From: Dactylorhiza incarnata
Lineage: Eukaryota; Streptophyta; Magnoliopsida; Asparagales; Orchidaceae
DNA length: 64,000 bases
Direction: 5' to 3'
NCBI GenBank assembly: GCA_033032865.1
Contig: JAWHQI010000065.1
Coordinates: forward strand, 2,046,001-2,110,000
In this document: positions 35,801-46,553 of the stretch, one piece after another
Numbering within the stretch: position 1 is the first letter of the stretch
Layout of the letters: the number at the start of each line of letters is the position of its first letter
Notes under the pieces: generated by a model
The model's database searches: none
Seen by the model: the letters and a program-made list of their open reading frames with translations, nothing else
Told to the model about the DNA's origin: nothing
Made by a program: the position numbers and the translations under genes

Positions 35801-37032
35801 CAGTAGATCTAAGGCAAGATGTATATATAGTTGTGCAAAATGATTTGCACATAATACGCTTGTATGTCATGTGCCAGTGCCACTCAGCATCATGAATAAG
35901 TTAAAAACAATATTCGCAAAGATAAATCCAAAAAAATTGGGATAACCTACTGATGATGCTGATGGTGATGATGAAGTTCATCTAAAAGTTGGTATCCAAA
36001 ATGATATTAGAAATAACAATATAAAAAATATTCTGTAATCAGTTGTTCATAAGCATGCAATGTAGTTGCTATTTCACTATCAAAATTTTGACAATGTTTC
36101 ATTTAATTTAAATAATAAGGTGCATACATTTGCCATTCTGACAATATCAGAGATATATATTGTAATGGGATTTTGTTACTTGTTCAGTTGCAAAATTGAA
36201 TTCTTTGACACAAATTCATATATTATTTTGGAATGTGAAATTTAATTTTAAAAACTATGGGAAATTTTCATGATAAAAATGGTTACTATTAGATGAAAAA
36301 TGTAAGAATAAATCATTACTCTTCAAACTATGGGTTTTGAATCTGAGTATTCTTTAACTATATTATTTTTCTGATGTTAGAAAGCATTTGTGATTCATTG
36401 GGTTCATGTTGATCGGTTTTCATCCATTGAGGATGCTTATCAAGATGGGAGGAATCAGTTGGACAATGTGTTATCACGGGTACACGATATAGTTGTGTGG
36501 GTAACTTGTATTTGTATCGACCCCTTTAAGTGATCATGTATCTGTTTTTCTCTCACGAAGCTTTCTTCTTCTTTTCATTTTAGCCCAACACTAAGTGCTG
36601 GTTCTGTGAAGTTGGTTACTCGCCAATTTGGCACTTCCTTAAATCTATCATCTATGACAAGTGAAGCATACAAAAGGGCTGTTGTGATTGCTAAAGAACA
36701 TATTCTTGCTGGAGATATTTTCCAAATTGTCTTGAGCCAGCGTTTTGAGAAACATACATTTGCAGATCCATTTGAAGTGTATCGAGCATTGCGAATAGTG
36801 AATCCAAGTCCTTATATGACATATTTGCAAGTACGCCGGCTCTATTAGATTTGTCTTTTTATCTCACTTATTTTTATTAAACTTGATGGAATTGTCAAAT
36901 ATAAGGTTGATTTGTATCTTCCTTTTGATTTGTATTACTAATTTATGATATTTTTTTATTTCATTTATTATGTAGGCTAGAGGGTCCATTCTTGTAGCAT
37001 CAAGCCCTGAAATTCTTATTCGTACGAAGAAG
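32892..37032 (+). CDS. ASA: Anthranilate synthase alpha subunit, exons 1-7 (plastid)
   Basis: Exons: 32892-33081, 33165-33358, 34599-34788, 35292-35443, 36381-36496, 36584-36830, 36976-37032 (382 codons, phases consistent, no stops). The enzyme converts chorismate plus glutamine-derived ammonia to anthranilate, the first committed step of tryptophan synthesis, in plastids. Exon 1 encodes a Ser/Arg/Pro-rich transit peptide without acidic clusters. Exon 2 has LVPLYRCIFCDHLTPVLAYR and SFLFES (residues 113-118), the Trp-feedback site region. Next come GRYSVVGAQPSMEIVAKE, GGWVGYFSYDTVRYVE, KEHILAGDIFQIVLSQRFE and VASSPEILIRTKK (chorismate-binding domain). An in-frame ATG also exists at 32820, but 32892 better fits known transit peptides. 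Exon 5 uses a weak donor (GTGGGT). The closest kin are plant ASA1/ASA2. Confidence 0.93.
33359..34598 (+). other. Intron 2 of the anthranilate synthase gene
   Basis: Ordinary T-rich plant intron with GTATGC donor and TTTAG acceptor. Introns 1 (33082-33164), 3 (34789-35291), 4 (35444-36380), 5 (36497-36583) and 6 (36831-36975) are likewise AT-rich. I see no transposon in them. Confidence 0.7.
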
Positions 37033-37471
37033 GTAAAGTTAATAACCTTGATCCTATGTTTGCTGCATGCTTCCTAGTGGCCTTAATACAAAATCATTTT
37101 ACTTGCTGTATTCTATATGTAGAATGAAATTAATTTGATTAATATTATGATTGTAGTCGTAAGTAAATTTAGATGATGTTGTATGCTCTATTGTTCTATT
37201 ATTGATTTTGCACATTTGCAGCTAGGAATGGTAAGCTAGGATTGGACCTGGGAAATGTCTGACTTGGGCCAAGTCAGTTAGGGCTAAAAGATAGTGCTCA
37301 AGCTCGGGCATACCGTACAATTGGGACAAATTTGATTAATCAAACCTAGATTTATGTTGGGATCGAGCTGGGTTGATCTTATCTCATTATATACATTAAT
37401 TCACGAGTCTTGTCGAGCTATATAGAGATTCTAGTACCTCGCATAGTGGCCTTATTTCCTTTTACTTTCTC

Positions 37472-37472
<1 letters not shown>

Positions 37473-37507
<35 letters not shown>
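37473..37507. repeat. 35-nt poly-C tract
   Basis: An uninterrupted C run followed by G and a T run. The flanks are AT-rich intron DNA, and no LTR-tail motif like that of element A was recognised next to it. Confidence 0.85.
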
Positions 37508-37508
<1 letters not shown>

Positions 37509-38975
37509 CTTTTTTTTTTCTTGGTTAGAAGTGAAAAAACTGAAGGATAAAATGAAAAGCCTCTATATTTAACCAAATCGGAGGCTTATTGACGCAGGAC
37601 GGATGTAACAAAAGTGTAGGTCGACTCTATGTATGACTGCAGGAACTAGACATGAATCCGACGACTTTGCTTGCAACAATTAAAATTATAAATCATAGGA
37701 CACAATAATCACGGTCAAGTAGAGCTTCTGTGGTGGATGCAAGTATTGTATTGTATGTGCAAGAGCATTAGAAAATCAATACTTGAACGAATAAAACCCG
37801 ACACGCCATAGGATAATATTGACACAAAAATTACACAAACTTATATTACCCAAAACATGGAATAAACACACGATTCGACACTATAGAAAAGACAACCAAT
37901 CAATAAACTTACAATGTTTACGAGATAGAAAGCTCGGTGAATGTTCAGATGGATTGCCGGTTGCCGGGAAAGAAGTAGCGATTCAGTTAAGGATTGTTGG
38001 ACAACGATTTCCCAGTACTGATGTGGGAGATGGGGGATGGTTGTTGGTGTTGTAAGGGAATTGTGGAAAGGCTTCCGGAGGTGGATGCAACCCCAAAGAG
38101 GTGGTAGGCTGCTGTAGGGGGCTAATGGAAAGGTTGTTGAGGGGTGGGGGTGTTGAAGGGTTGCCGACGATGAAGGCGGCCCTGGGGGATGAAAGACTAT
38201 TGCAAGGATGGCTGGAAAGGTGTTGTTGGTCGGACAATAGCTAAGAGGGAGGGAATGTGGGGTAATTCTATGTCCAGGGACAAGAATTGTGGTGGGGGTG
38301 TTGGATATGGACGAGCTGGCTGGGGGTGGGGTTGAGGGTGGAGAGACATGTGGGTATAAGGGAAAGGTGTGTGGATGGGGTTAGTGGTTCCTGAAATGGT
38401 GGGGCGTGTGGGGATTCTAGATGTGGAATTGGATGAGGTGAGTGGTTTTGGCTATAGGAATAGGGGGGAATTCCTGATGTGGACTTGGATGAGGTGGTGT
38501 GTTTCGGCTGTAGGAAAAGGGGTGGAAATCCATATGTGGATGGGAGGTAAGGGGGGTAGTGGGCTGAAATTATGGAGGGAGGTGTGAGTGGGCTAGTGGT
38601 CAACAAAGTAGTAGTGGGTGGTTATGAGTTATCATGTGGTGAGGTGAGGGAGTTATGGAAGTTATGGGAAGAGGATTAGCCGACCAAGGGTGGCCAAAGG
38701 CGGCGGCGGTGGTGGTGTTCATCGCAAAAAAAACTGAAATTAAGGGGAATAATGGTCATGGAGGACCGGCCAACGATGGCCGGAGGTAGTCACGGAGGTG
38801 GTGGTGGTCTCCGGAAAACTAAAATTATGCGGAGCGGGGTTGTGGAGACTGACTAAGATGGTTGCGATTAGGGGAGGGGGATCGGCCAAGGGGAAAGTGG
38901 AAAAGGGAGTTAATGTCCATGCGTCGCAGCCAGACTCTGGCTTCGGCACCGGATGATCAAAAGGAGAACTTTTCA
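37508..38975. other. G-rich intron stretch with no recognised gene
   Basis: From about 37980 to 38960 the plus strand is strongly G-rich (GGTGGTGG, GGGGTGG words). The minus strand therefore shows proline/serine-rich ORFs (38606-38268, 38237-37983) with no recognisable domain. I consider these compositional. Confidence 0.4.
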
Positions 38976-39156
38976 CTTAACTTTCAATACTTTCTAAATG
39001 AGCCTTCTGTCGAGCCTCCCGGTTGACGAGTTGTGCGACCATTTCGAACTGTAGGTTGAACTTCTGCTCAAATTCCTCTCTGGTAACCGCTCCTCCTGCA
39101 ACGGGGAGGGAACCTTCGGCCGAATCTTGCTGTTGTTGCTGCCCACGATCAACCAT
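38976..39156 (-). pseudogene. Truncated gag start of a Tat-type gypsy element
   Basis: The ATG at 39156 begins MVDRGQQQQQDSAEGSLPV, followed by TREEFEQKFNLQFEMVAQLV. The ATGGTTGATCGT start and the coiled-coil-like sequence after it match the gag of the element at 61004 (MVDRRRGRP...LEALERRFELRVEQAL). It breaks off at about 38976. Confidence 0.5.
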
Positions 39157-39369
39157 CGCAACTATTTCTTCAATCACTTGGTTTCACGCTCACCACATCA
39201 AAAATATTGAGGCGAAATGCGTCCTCAAGCTCCACGCTCAGCTTCGAACTGCTAGAAGTCTAAGGAAACTGGGAACGGAAAGTGATCAGGTACTGATCAC
39301 GAAAGGCTGGAGGGAAGTGCAGAGAGGGAGAGAGGGAGAAGATTGTCGCGAACGGCGACACCAGGCTTC

Positions 39370-39837
39370 CCACAACTGCAAACCTTAATTGCGGGTGATT
39401 TTGTTAATAGTTCAAGCATGTTGCGGTTACAGAGTGAGTACAAACATTCAATAGAAAGCTCCATCTGCCAGAGAGAGACGAAGATAGTGTCCGCACCAAC
39501 AAGGCGATTTTGGCTCCGATCCAATGTGCCTTTCTGGGCACTGTGTCTCCCTATTTATACTAACAGAGACATGCCTGAACGAGCATACTCTAAATTACGG
39601 CTGCCCAGGGTACAGGAGAGTCGGGCATGGATAAAAGGTTACATTGCTGCTGAAAAGCTAGAAAATAGAGTAACCGCCCGAACTGGATGGCTGGAACACC
39701 GATGGTGCGGTTACAGGAAGCGTAACCGCCCGAATTGGCTGGCTGGAACACCGATGGTGCGGTTACAGGAAGCGTAACCGCCCAAGCTGCTTGATGCTGA
39801 GTGGCTCTTGCTGAGGTCACATGATTCCAGGTTAACA
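39370..39837 (-). repeat. Tat-type gypsy LTR flanked by internal sequence on both sides
   Basis: The minus strand starts TGTTAACCTGGAATCATG at 39837, right after a polypurine tract AAAAAAGTGTGGGGATTA (39838-39856). The far end is near 39370, where a PBS-like TGGTGTCGCCGTTCGCGA (39363-39346) resembles a tRNA-Asp complement. It contains two direct copies of TGGCTGGAACACCGATGGTG (about 39687 and 39739). A gag start lies beyond the PBS. Confidence 0.55.
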
Positions 39838-40050
39838 TAATCCCCACACTTTTTTAAGTCTGCGCGGATTTCAAAAAAGTAAAGAGATAACCGCGAATGC
39901 TGCGATCTGACACAAATGCTCCCGTGATTCTATAAATAGCCTTAGGATAGGCCATTTGAAGAATCATTTTTCTGTCAGCTCTGTTCTTCCTTCCTCGGTT
40001 ACAAACCTCAACGTATAGATGATTGCTCGCAATCTTGCGTTGCTGTAGTT

Positions 40051-41120
40051 GATGGCGAAGAGAATTGAAAACTGCTCCTCCCCTCACAAGAAGCAGGAAG
40101 GAAAAGACACGACGGGCACCTCCAAGGCACCTGCGGTAAGCGCTTCTTCGAAAAAGCGAAAGGGGCCGGGCAGTTTTACAAGTAAAACCACCATCCCTGA
40201 GACTCTGAAAGTCTCTCTCCCGAGGTGAAGATTGTTGACACACCGACCTCTCCTCAACCGGACTTTAAGGCTGTTGGGACTCCAAATGATTTTGACATCG
40301 CCATGCTGGAAGAGTACCTCGATCTGGACAAGGATGAAATCGCGAAAGATGCTTCTGACGAGCCCATACCAAAGGAGCTGAGCGGACAAGAAGCACCCCA
40401 AGAGACTGAGACAGCACCGACTGTCACTTCTGGCAAAAAAGAGAAGAAACAGAAAAGGGCTCTAAGAAGGAGACGACCAAGAAGAGGCACATGCATCTTG
40501 ATGTTGAGGGCAGAGAGAAAGGACTGCCATCTGAAGTCATTCAATTGGACGAAGACAAGACCGGGTGGCCCCCACCAACAGAGGATCCTGCAGCTGATGC
40601 GATCATTGCTGAAGATGCTGTAGATGACGCGGTTAAGAGAGCTGGTCTACATGATAACAAGAAGCAGGATGAAACTGCTAAGACCTTGCGGTTGGAGAAA
40701 GAGGCTCGAGAGCGAGCGGATGTCGAGAGGGCGCAGAGGGATGCTGAAAAAGCGCAAGAGGATGCTGCAGCTGAGACTGCGCGGCTTGATGCCGATGCTA
40801 AAGGCAAAACGGTTGCTGATTTGGGGTCGTCGATCACTTTGGCCATGTTTAGAGCGGACGTCGCAAAAATTCTAGAAAAACGTGGAGGAGCTGACGCTGG
40901 AGCTGCTGCGGATATAGGGGTGAGTTCGCAACAGCTTGCCCGGGGGCCTCCAGCCTTGCTTCCTCCTCCGCAGAGGTCTGAGACAATGATAATTCCCCCC
41001 TTAGTGGGGGTGGAGCCAAATGAGCGGTCTCTGAGGCACGCGGAGATGCAAGAATGGAGGAAACTAAGAGACTTGTTGTGGAAGCAGTTTCTGCAAAAGA
41101 TTGATCCTGAGCAGAGGTGA
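40051..41120 (+). pseudogene. Antisense ORF of the Tat-type element (Retand-like aORF)
   Basis: It starts ATG at 40051 (MAKRIENCSSPHKKQEGKD), has a TGA at about 40227, and is open in the next frame (40225-40623: TPNDFDIAMLEEYLDLD). A further frame follows (40491-41120) with a long charged coiled coil (EKEARERADVERAQRDAEKAQEDAAAETARLDADAKG). It lies on the strand opposite to the gypsy element, between its missing pol and its 3' LTR. That is the position of extra antisense ORFs described in some Tat-lineage elements. At least two frame breaks. Function is unknown. Confidence 0.5.
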
Positions 41121-43985
41121 CACCCTCAGCTTGCCTCCAAAGTTGTATCCGCTACTAATGCTATTGGTTTCGGCAAACTAGAGCAAGTCCTTGAACAAGC
41201 ATTGGTAGCGGATACGAGAGGTATATCTGCCTTTTCCTTGCATTTAATTAGTTTTAACAAACTATTTCTTACCCATGAGTTCCTGCAGTTACCCTTGCAG
41301 GACCCGCACCGACTGCTCTTGTTGTCATGATAATTGAGTTCCCTAAGAAGTTTCAACGTGCTTTGGAAATTTTGTCGTCAATTATGCAAAAACTTTTCAT
41401 AAAATCACATCACTTCACTCATGATTAATCCTAGTTAATATTCGTACTATGAATCAATCAACTCTATTTTTCATAAATTTTTAGTCTTAAATTTAATTGT
41501 CCGTTTTAATTATTTTTGTAGTAAATCAATAACTTGTTTATTTTATTGTTTTATTTTAAATATAATTAACCCAAAATCAATCGTACGCCTAGATAATTTT
41601 TTTCCAAGTTAACTATATCGCAGTTCAAACAGACTCCTTGTGGAGACGATACCTTTTTATCACTTTTATTACTGCGATTAGTGGACTTGCCGATATACAA
41701 CACATGCATTATACAAGCACATCATGACCCGACGCTCATTTCGTGAATGGTGTCTTCGTTCCTACTACACGCGTCCAGGCCCCCTTCCTTAAGTTTCATC
41801 TTTGATCTTCCCCAACTTCGATCCACTGTTTCTCGGTATTTCTGTTACTTCTGCCATAACTGACCTTGATCGTCCTTTCCTGATACGCTCAAATCACATC
41901 TAATTATAACTATAACTTTTGTGTACTCTTATAAACATAAGGTAAGTGTACATATCATTCATAGTACATAATATGATTATATCAAGGTCGTATTTTCTTG
42001 AGTCTCTATCAATTACAATACTTCGCTTCTCTCTTGTTATCTTATTAACATTCATTAATTGATAAAGTAATAACAATACGAAAGATAAAAAAATAATAAA
42101 CTTAAATCTATATAAGGGAAGTTTATTTGGAGAAAATAATGATTTGATCAAATCAATTTAATGAACATATTAGGTTATAAAACTCTTGAAAATGCTTTTA
42201 AGATCAAGTGAATGACTACGATTCCAGATCGTGATGATTCTTATATTATTCCACACTCCTTGGGTGGGACGAACGGAAACTGTACTTAGGTTGAGCTACG
42301 AGAGCTTTGTACTATATGTAGAAACCTCTAGGTGTTGCTTTAACGATTCGTGAATCACACTATTGAGTTTGACCTTAATCTGGAGGATTTATTGTGCCAT
42401 ACTCTTTAAGGATTACATGCAACTCCTTCTATTTGCGTATGATCTATTCATATAACAAATCACTTTGGCCTATGGAAATATGAAGATTTATATATGAATA
42501 TAATACTAACGAAATATCGATTCATAACAGTAAAACCACGTGTAGATAAATCGAAGAAAGATTCTAAACATAAGTTGTGATAAAATATTAAAATACTTCA
42601 TAATATTCCATAAACCAACATGCATAATGTATGGATTATATAGACATAATACATGAGAAAACCTAAGGAGAACAGAAATCTAGAGAAGATAAAAGAAGAT
42701 ACAGATAACATATGATAAACCTCTCTTTTGATCTCCTTATTCCTTGACCTTCCCTCTTACATTGAGTGTTTCGGCCTTAAGATGACTCCAAATGACGAAC
42801 TTCCAGGAGGGTTTTCTCTCAGAAATAAAGTTATATTTGTAGCCACGACAAAATATGCTTGACACAGCCTTGGGACACAGTAGCCCCAAAATTGCCCTTT
42901 TTCATGTGTAACAGTCTCCCAGGCATGCCCGTCTAGCCAGATCGTGTACACCGCTTCTTTCTCCTGGGTTGTTTTTCTTAAGCTCCTGAATATTCCTTCA
43001 TTCTGACACTTTTTTATATTCCTGCTCCTCTGTCATGAAAATACAGAAACAAGTCAAATAACATTTGAAATGAGAGAGTAAGGGTATAAAGTGAGAGTTT
43101 TATCTAATACAAATGATACTAAATGTTAGTATAATTATGCTCTTATTACAGGCCTATACTTAAGTCTTTGTTATTCCAGAACAAAAGAAAAATTGAGTAA
43201 ATAATAAGAAAGTATACCATGCAAAGATTATCAAGCAATCAAATATTCAGTATTTATAGAAAAAAGTATTCAGTTATTGGGGAACATCAATATACTTCTA
43301 ATGTCGAATCAAGATCAACTAGGACAAAAATAAAGCATTGGATTGAACTCTTCTTTGGTGTCAAGGTCATATCTATGAATAGTCATTGACTCCTGGGAAA
43401 GGTTAGAAGGATGAGACCACTTCCCTAGGTGTGCGCATTATCCTTCAAGGAGAAATGAAGACAAATACCAGATAAACATAGAGTCCTAGGAATATTAATA
43501 GCTTCCAAAGGAAAGGAAATGAAAATTATTCAAATTTAAAATCTTCTCAAATCAAATAATCATAAACAATCATGCATTGAGTCAACTCTAGTCTATCAAT
43601 ACAATGTAAGCTCTAATGATATAAATATATATAACTACCATAAGCTTAGCTTTCTACACTCTCTCTACTAAATGAAAATCTGACTCCCTATCAATGATCA
43701 ATTAGGTTTTTCCTTAGGTTGTAACGAGACTTAGGTGATTACGTAATGAATTTTAAAGATAACAAATGTAATCACAAATTAAGCTTATTGTGAGCATATT
43801 ATATAACATATGACATAATACCCACCTTTCAAGTATTAACACCCCCACACTTATGTTTTTATATATTTATGTGGGGTATTTTATCATCAAATATTTTTCT
43901 CTCCCCTTCGTTTGTTTTTATGTAGAAATATATCTATGTATATATACTTTTTTATTTTCTCTTTTTTTTTGTGCATAGAATCTAA
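41121..43985. other. AT-rich LTR-retrotransposon-derived sequence, not resolved
   Basis: At 41630-41720 a CTCCTTGTGGAGACGATACC...GGACTTGCCGATATAC stretch resembles the conserved part of Tat/Athila LTRs. At 43830-43856 TATTAACA followed by CCCCCACACTTA looks like an LTR start plus polypurine tract on the minus strand. No coding region is recognised between them, and I could not pair the ends. Confidence 0.35.
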
Positions 43986-44571
43986 GCAGGTTGGTTGAAG
44001 TGGAGAGACGCGTCTGGGATCTTATGTGATCGTAAAGTACCATTAAAACTTAAATGCAAGTTTTACCGTACTGCAATTAGACCAACGATGCTCTACGGTT
44101 CTGAGTGTTGGGCAGTGAATTGTGTACATGAGCAAAAAATGGGAGTTGCAGAGATGAGAATGCTTAGGTGGATGTGTGGACACACGAGACTGAATAAAAT
44201 TAGGAATGAATGTATCAGGGATAAGACGGGAGTGACACCAATTGTAGAGAAGATGCGAGAAGCTCGATTAAGATGGTTCAAACATGTAAAAAGGAGACCA
44301 TTAGAGGCACATATTAGGCGTTGTGAGACTTAAGCCACTAGACATGTTAAACGGGGGAGTGGTAGAACAAAAAAGACTTGAAATGAAACTATAAGGAGTG
44401 TTAAACGGGGGAGGGGTGGAACAAAAAAGACTTGAAATGAAACTACAAGGAAAGACATGATGTACTTAAGCATTAGTGAGATTATGACTAAAGATAGGGC
44501 GCCATGGAGACAAAGGATCCATATAGCCCACCCTACTATGGTGGGATAAAGACTTGAGTGTTGTTGTTTTT
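43986..44571 (+). mobile_element. 5'-truncated RTE-clade LINE (3' end of the reverse-transcriptase ORF)
   Basis: The frame from about 43988 encodes GWLKWRDASGILCDRK, KCKFYRTAIRPTMLYGSECW, MGVAEMRMLRWMCGHTR and LRWFKHVKRRP. This is the highly recognisable C-terminal segment of plant RTE LINE polymerases. The usual stop is replaced by one at 44331-44333. The 3' end (GGCGCCATGGAGACAAAGGA...GTTGTTG) also fits. The copy is 5'-truncated like most LINE insertions. Confidence 0.85.
44346..44453 (+). repeat. 54-bp tandem duplication in the LINE 3' region
   Basis: Two adjacent copies start GTTAAACGGGGGAG at 44346 and 44400 and run through AACAAAAAAGACTTGAAATG. They differ at a few bases. Confidence 0.8.
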
Positions 44572-45102
44572 GTACATTTCATCACTTACATATAAAAGTG
44601 ATGCATATTATCTCCAAAGCATATTTATATTTTATCTTCTCCATCCTTCTTCATATTTTTATAGAACACATGCTCTTGTAATTGTGATATATAGGACAGA
44701 AGTAATGTGCTTTGGTGATAATATAATTTGATTTAAAAAAAGAGTAATAAGGTTAAAAGAAGGTGATTGGTGGATAATATGTTTGTGATTAGGCTCAAAA
44801 GCTAAAACTTAATTTCAAAGGTGACCTTAATTATTTTCAAAATAAAAGAGTAAATCATATGATACTCCGAGAGTGTTTAGGCTATGTTCTAGTAATTATG
44901 AGATACATGTATTAATGCCATATGTATAATCTTTCTCTAGATTTCTAAAACAAAACTACTACAAAATTGCAAGTTCAAACTTAAGAAGACAGTTAAATTT
45001 TTTGAAAAATTTCTTCACATTTCCATTTACTTGCTAAGTTCTATTCAAATTCATCTAAATCTATCTAGTAATGAAAACAAATCAATTATTTCGGTCACGG
45101 TT

Positions 45103-45888
45103 TTAAATGTCCTCCGACATGTCCGACATGTCTGCCGACATGACGTTTTTGATGGTAAATCGACATTTATTTCTAAAAAAATCGATTATGTTATTTTGTA
45201 AAATATAGGCCGGCATATCCAATTTTTCCGATATTTCAGCCGACACGACTTTTGAACATATCGTTCATTATTTTATTTTATGTTATGTTAACACTCTAGC
45301 AACATATGTCTAAATCACATATATATACTATGTTATGTATGTTTAAATCAATTAAACTTATTGTTTTATTCTTTTAATATGTAATTCTTATAATCAATTT
45401 CGTATAAGTATTTCACACTATTATTTTCTTATTTCATATTACAAAAAAATTAAAAAAGTTCAACATAATTATTAGTTGTTATTTATATGATTTTAACATA
45501 AACTTACTAAACATGAAGACTTATAGCCAATCAAGGATATTTAGTTTTTAAATCTTCTTTATTTGTTATAAAACTTAATAAAAACAATATAAAATTCTTA
45601 TATAATATTAAATATATTTTACATTGTATTGACTTGTATTTGTTATAATATTTAACTTTGGATATTTTTTAAATTTATTTTGGGATATGCATAACTCATT
45701 GTTCGTTTACTTACTATGTTTTTTTTCCTTGTAAAACATATAATTATACTTAATTTACTTAATTTTTTATAATAAGATATGAAAATTCGATATTTTAAAA
45801 TATCCCCGACATGTCTCCGACTTCCGACATCCTACATTTAAAAACTCAATCTGACATGGCGCCGACATCCAATATTTACAACCTTGCT
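45103..45888. mobile_element. Candidate non-autonomous DNA transposon with imperfect terminal inverted repeats
   Basis: The left end GGTTTTAAATGTCCTCCGAC resembles the reverse complement of the right end (GGTTGTAAATATTGGATGTC). Both ends are rich in CCGACATG words, while the middle is AT-rich. I did not find a clean target duplication. Confidence 0.3.
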
Positions 45889-46149
45889 TTCGGGATAATA
45901 ACACGCAAAATATCACAAATGTTCCATACAAAACTTTTATGCTTTAAAATAAGATCTTGCCTTAAAATTATGCAAAAGACTTAAGCTAAATGTACATGCT
46001 ATATTTAAAATAAATATGCCTAAATTCATACAATATAAACATGCATCCCATATTAAATGCAATGCACCCTAATAATATACTCTACTCCCCACACTTATAT
46101 CTAACATTATTTTTAATTCTATGTGAATAATGAAGAATGAAAGTGGGAG

Positions 46150-46430
46150 AAAAAACAAAATTATCGGGATTTAGTGATCTTCAGTGCTTTGCAACAACTC
46201 AGTTGAAGATGAGAGCGCTGGTGAAAGCCTCTTATCTAGGAGGTCGGGTGTTCGATCCCGGGCCTCAACAACCTTTCGTTTCCTGGTGATGGGAAGCGGA
46301 GAGCTGGTTGGGGTGTACGGGCTACAGCCCTGATGAAAGTTGCCTTGGTGGACTCCAAGGTGGGCCCCCTGGTGGTGATGCCAGGGTGGCAGGCAGGTGT
46401 GACGCCTGTCCTGCATCATTATGTATCATG
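46150..46430 (+). mobile_element. Candidate tRNA-derived SINE
   Basis: An A-box-like AACTCAGTTGAAGATGAGAG (about 46195) and a B box GTGTTCGATCCC (46248-46259) are spaced as in tRNA genes. They are followed by a non-tRNA body of about 170 bp. There is no intact tRNA fold and no clear A- or T-rich tail, so the call is moderate. Confidence 0.45.
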
Positions 46431-46553
46431 TTTAGACAGTTTAGTGTCGTGCTGTAGTGTCATTAATTAAAAAGTAATTAAATATTTAAATATTCATGTC
46501 TTGTCCTTTTATTTTAATGAATGAGTGTTGTTGTAATTAGTCTGTGTGTGGAC

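Noticed and set aside
37983..38606. Proline/serine-rich ORFs on the minus strand
   Set aside because: They mirror a G-rich plus strand, have no recognisable domain, and lie inside an intron.
46195..46262. tRNA gene
   Set aside because: A- and B-box-like motifs are present, but acceptor and anticodon stems do not form. It fits a tRNA-derived SINE better.
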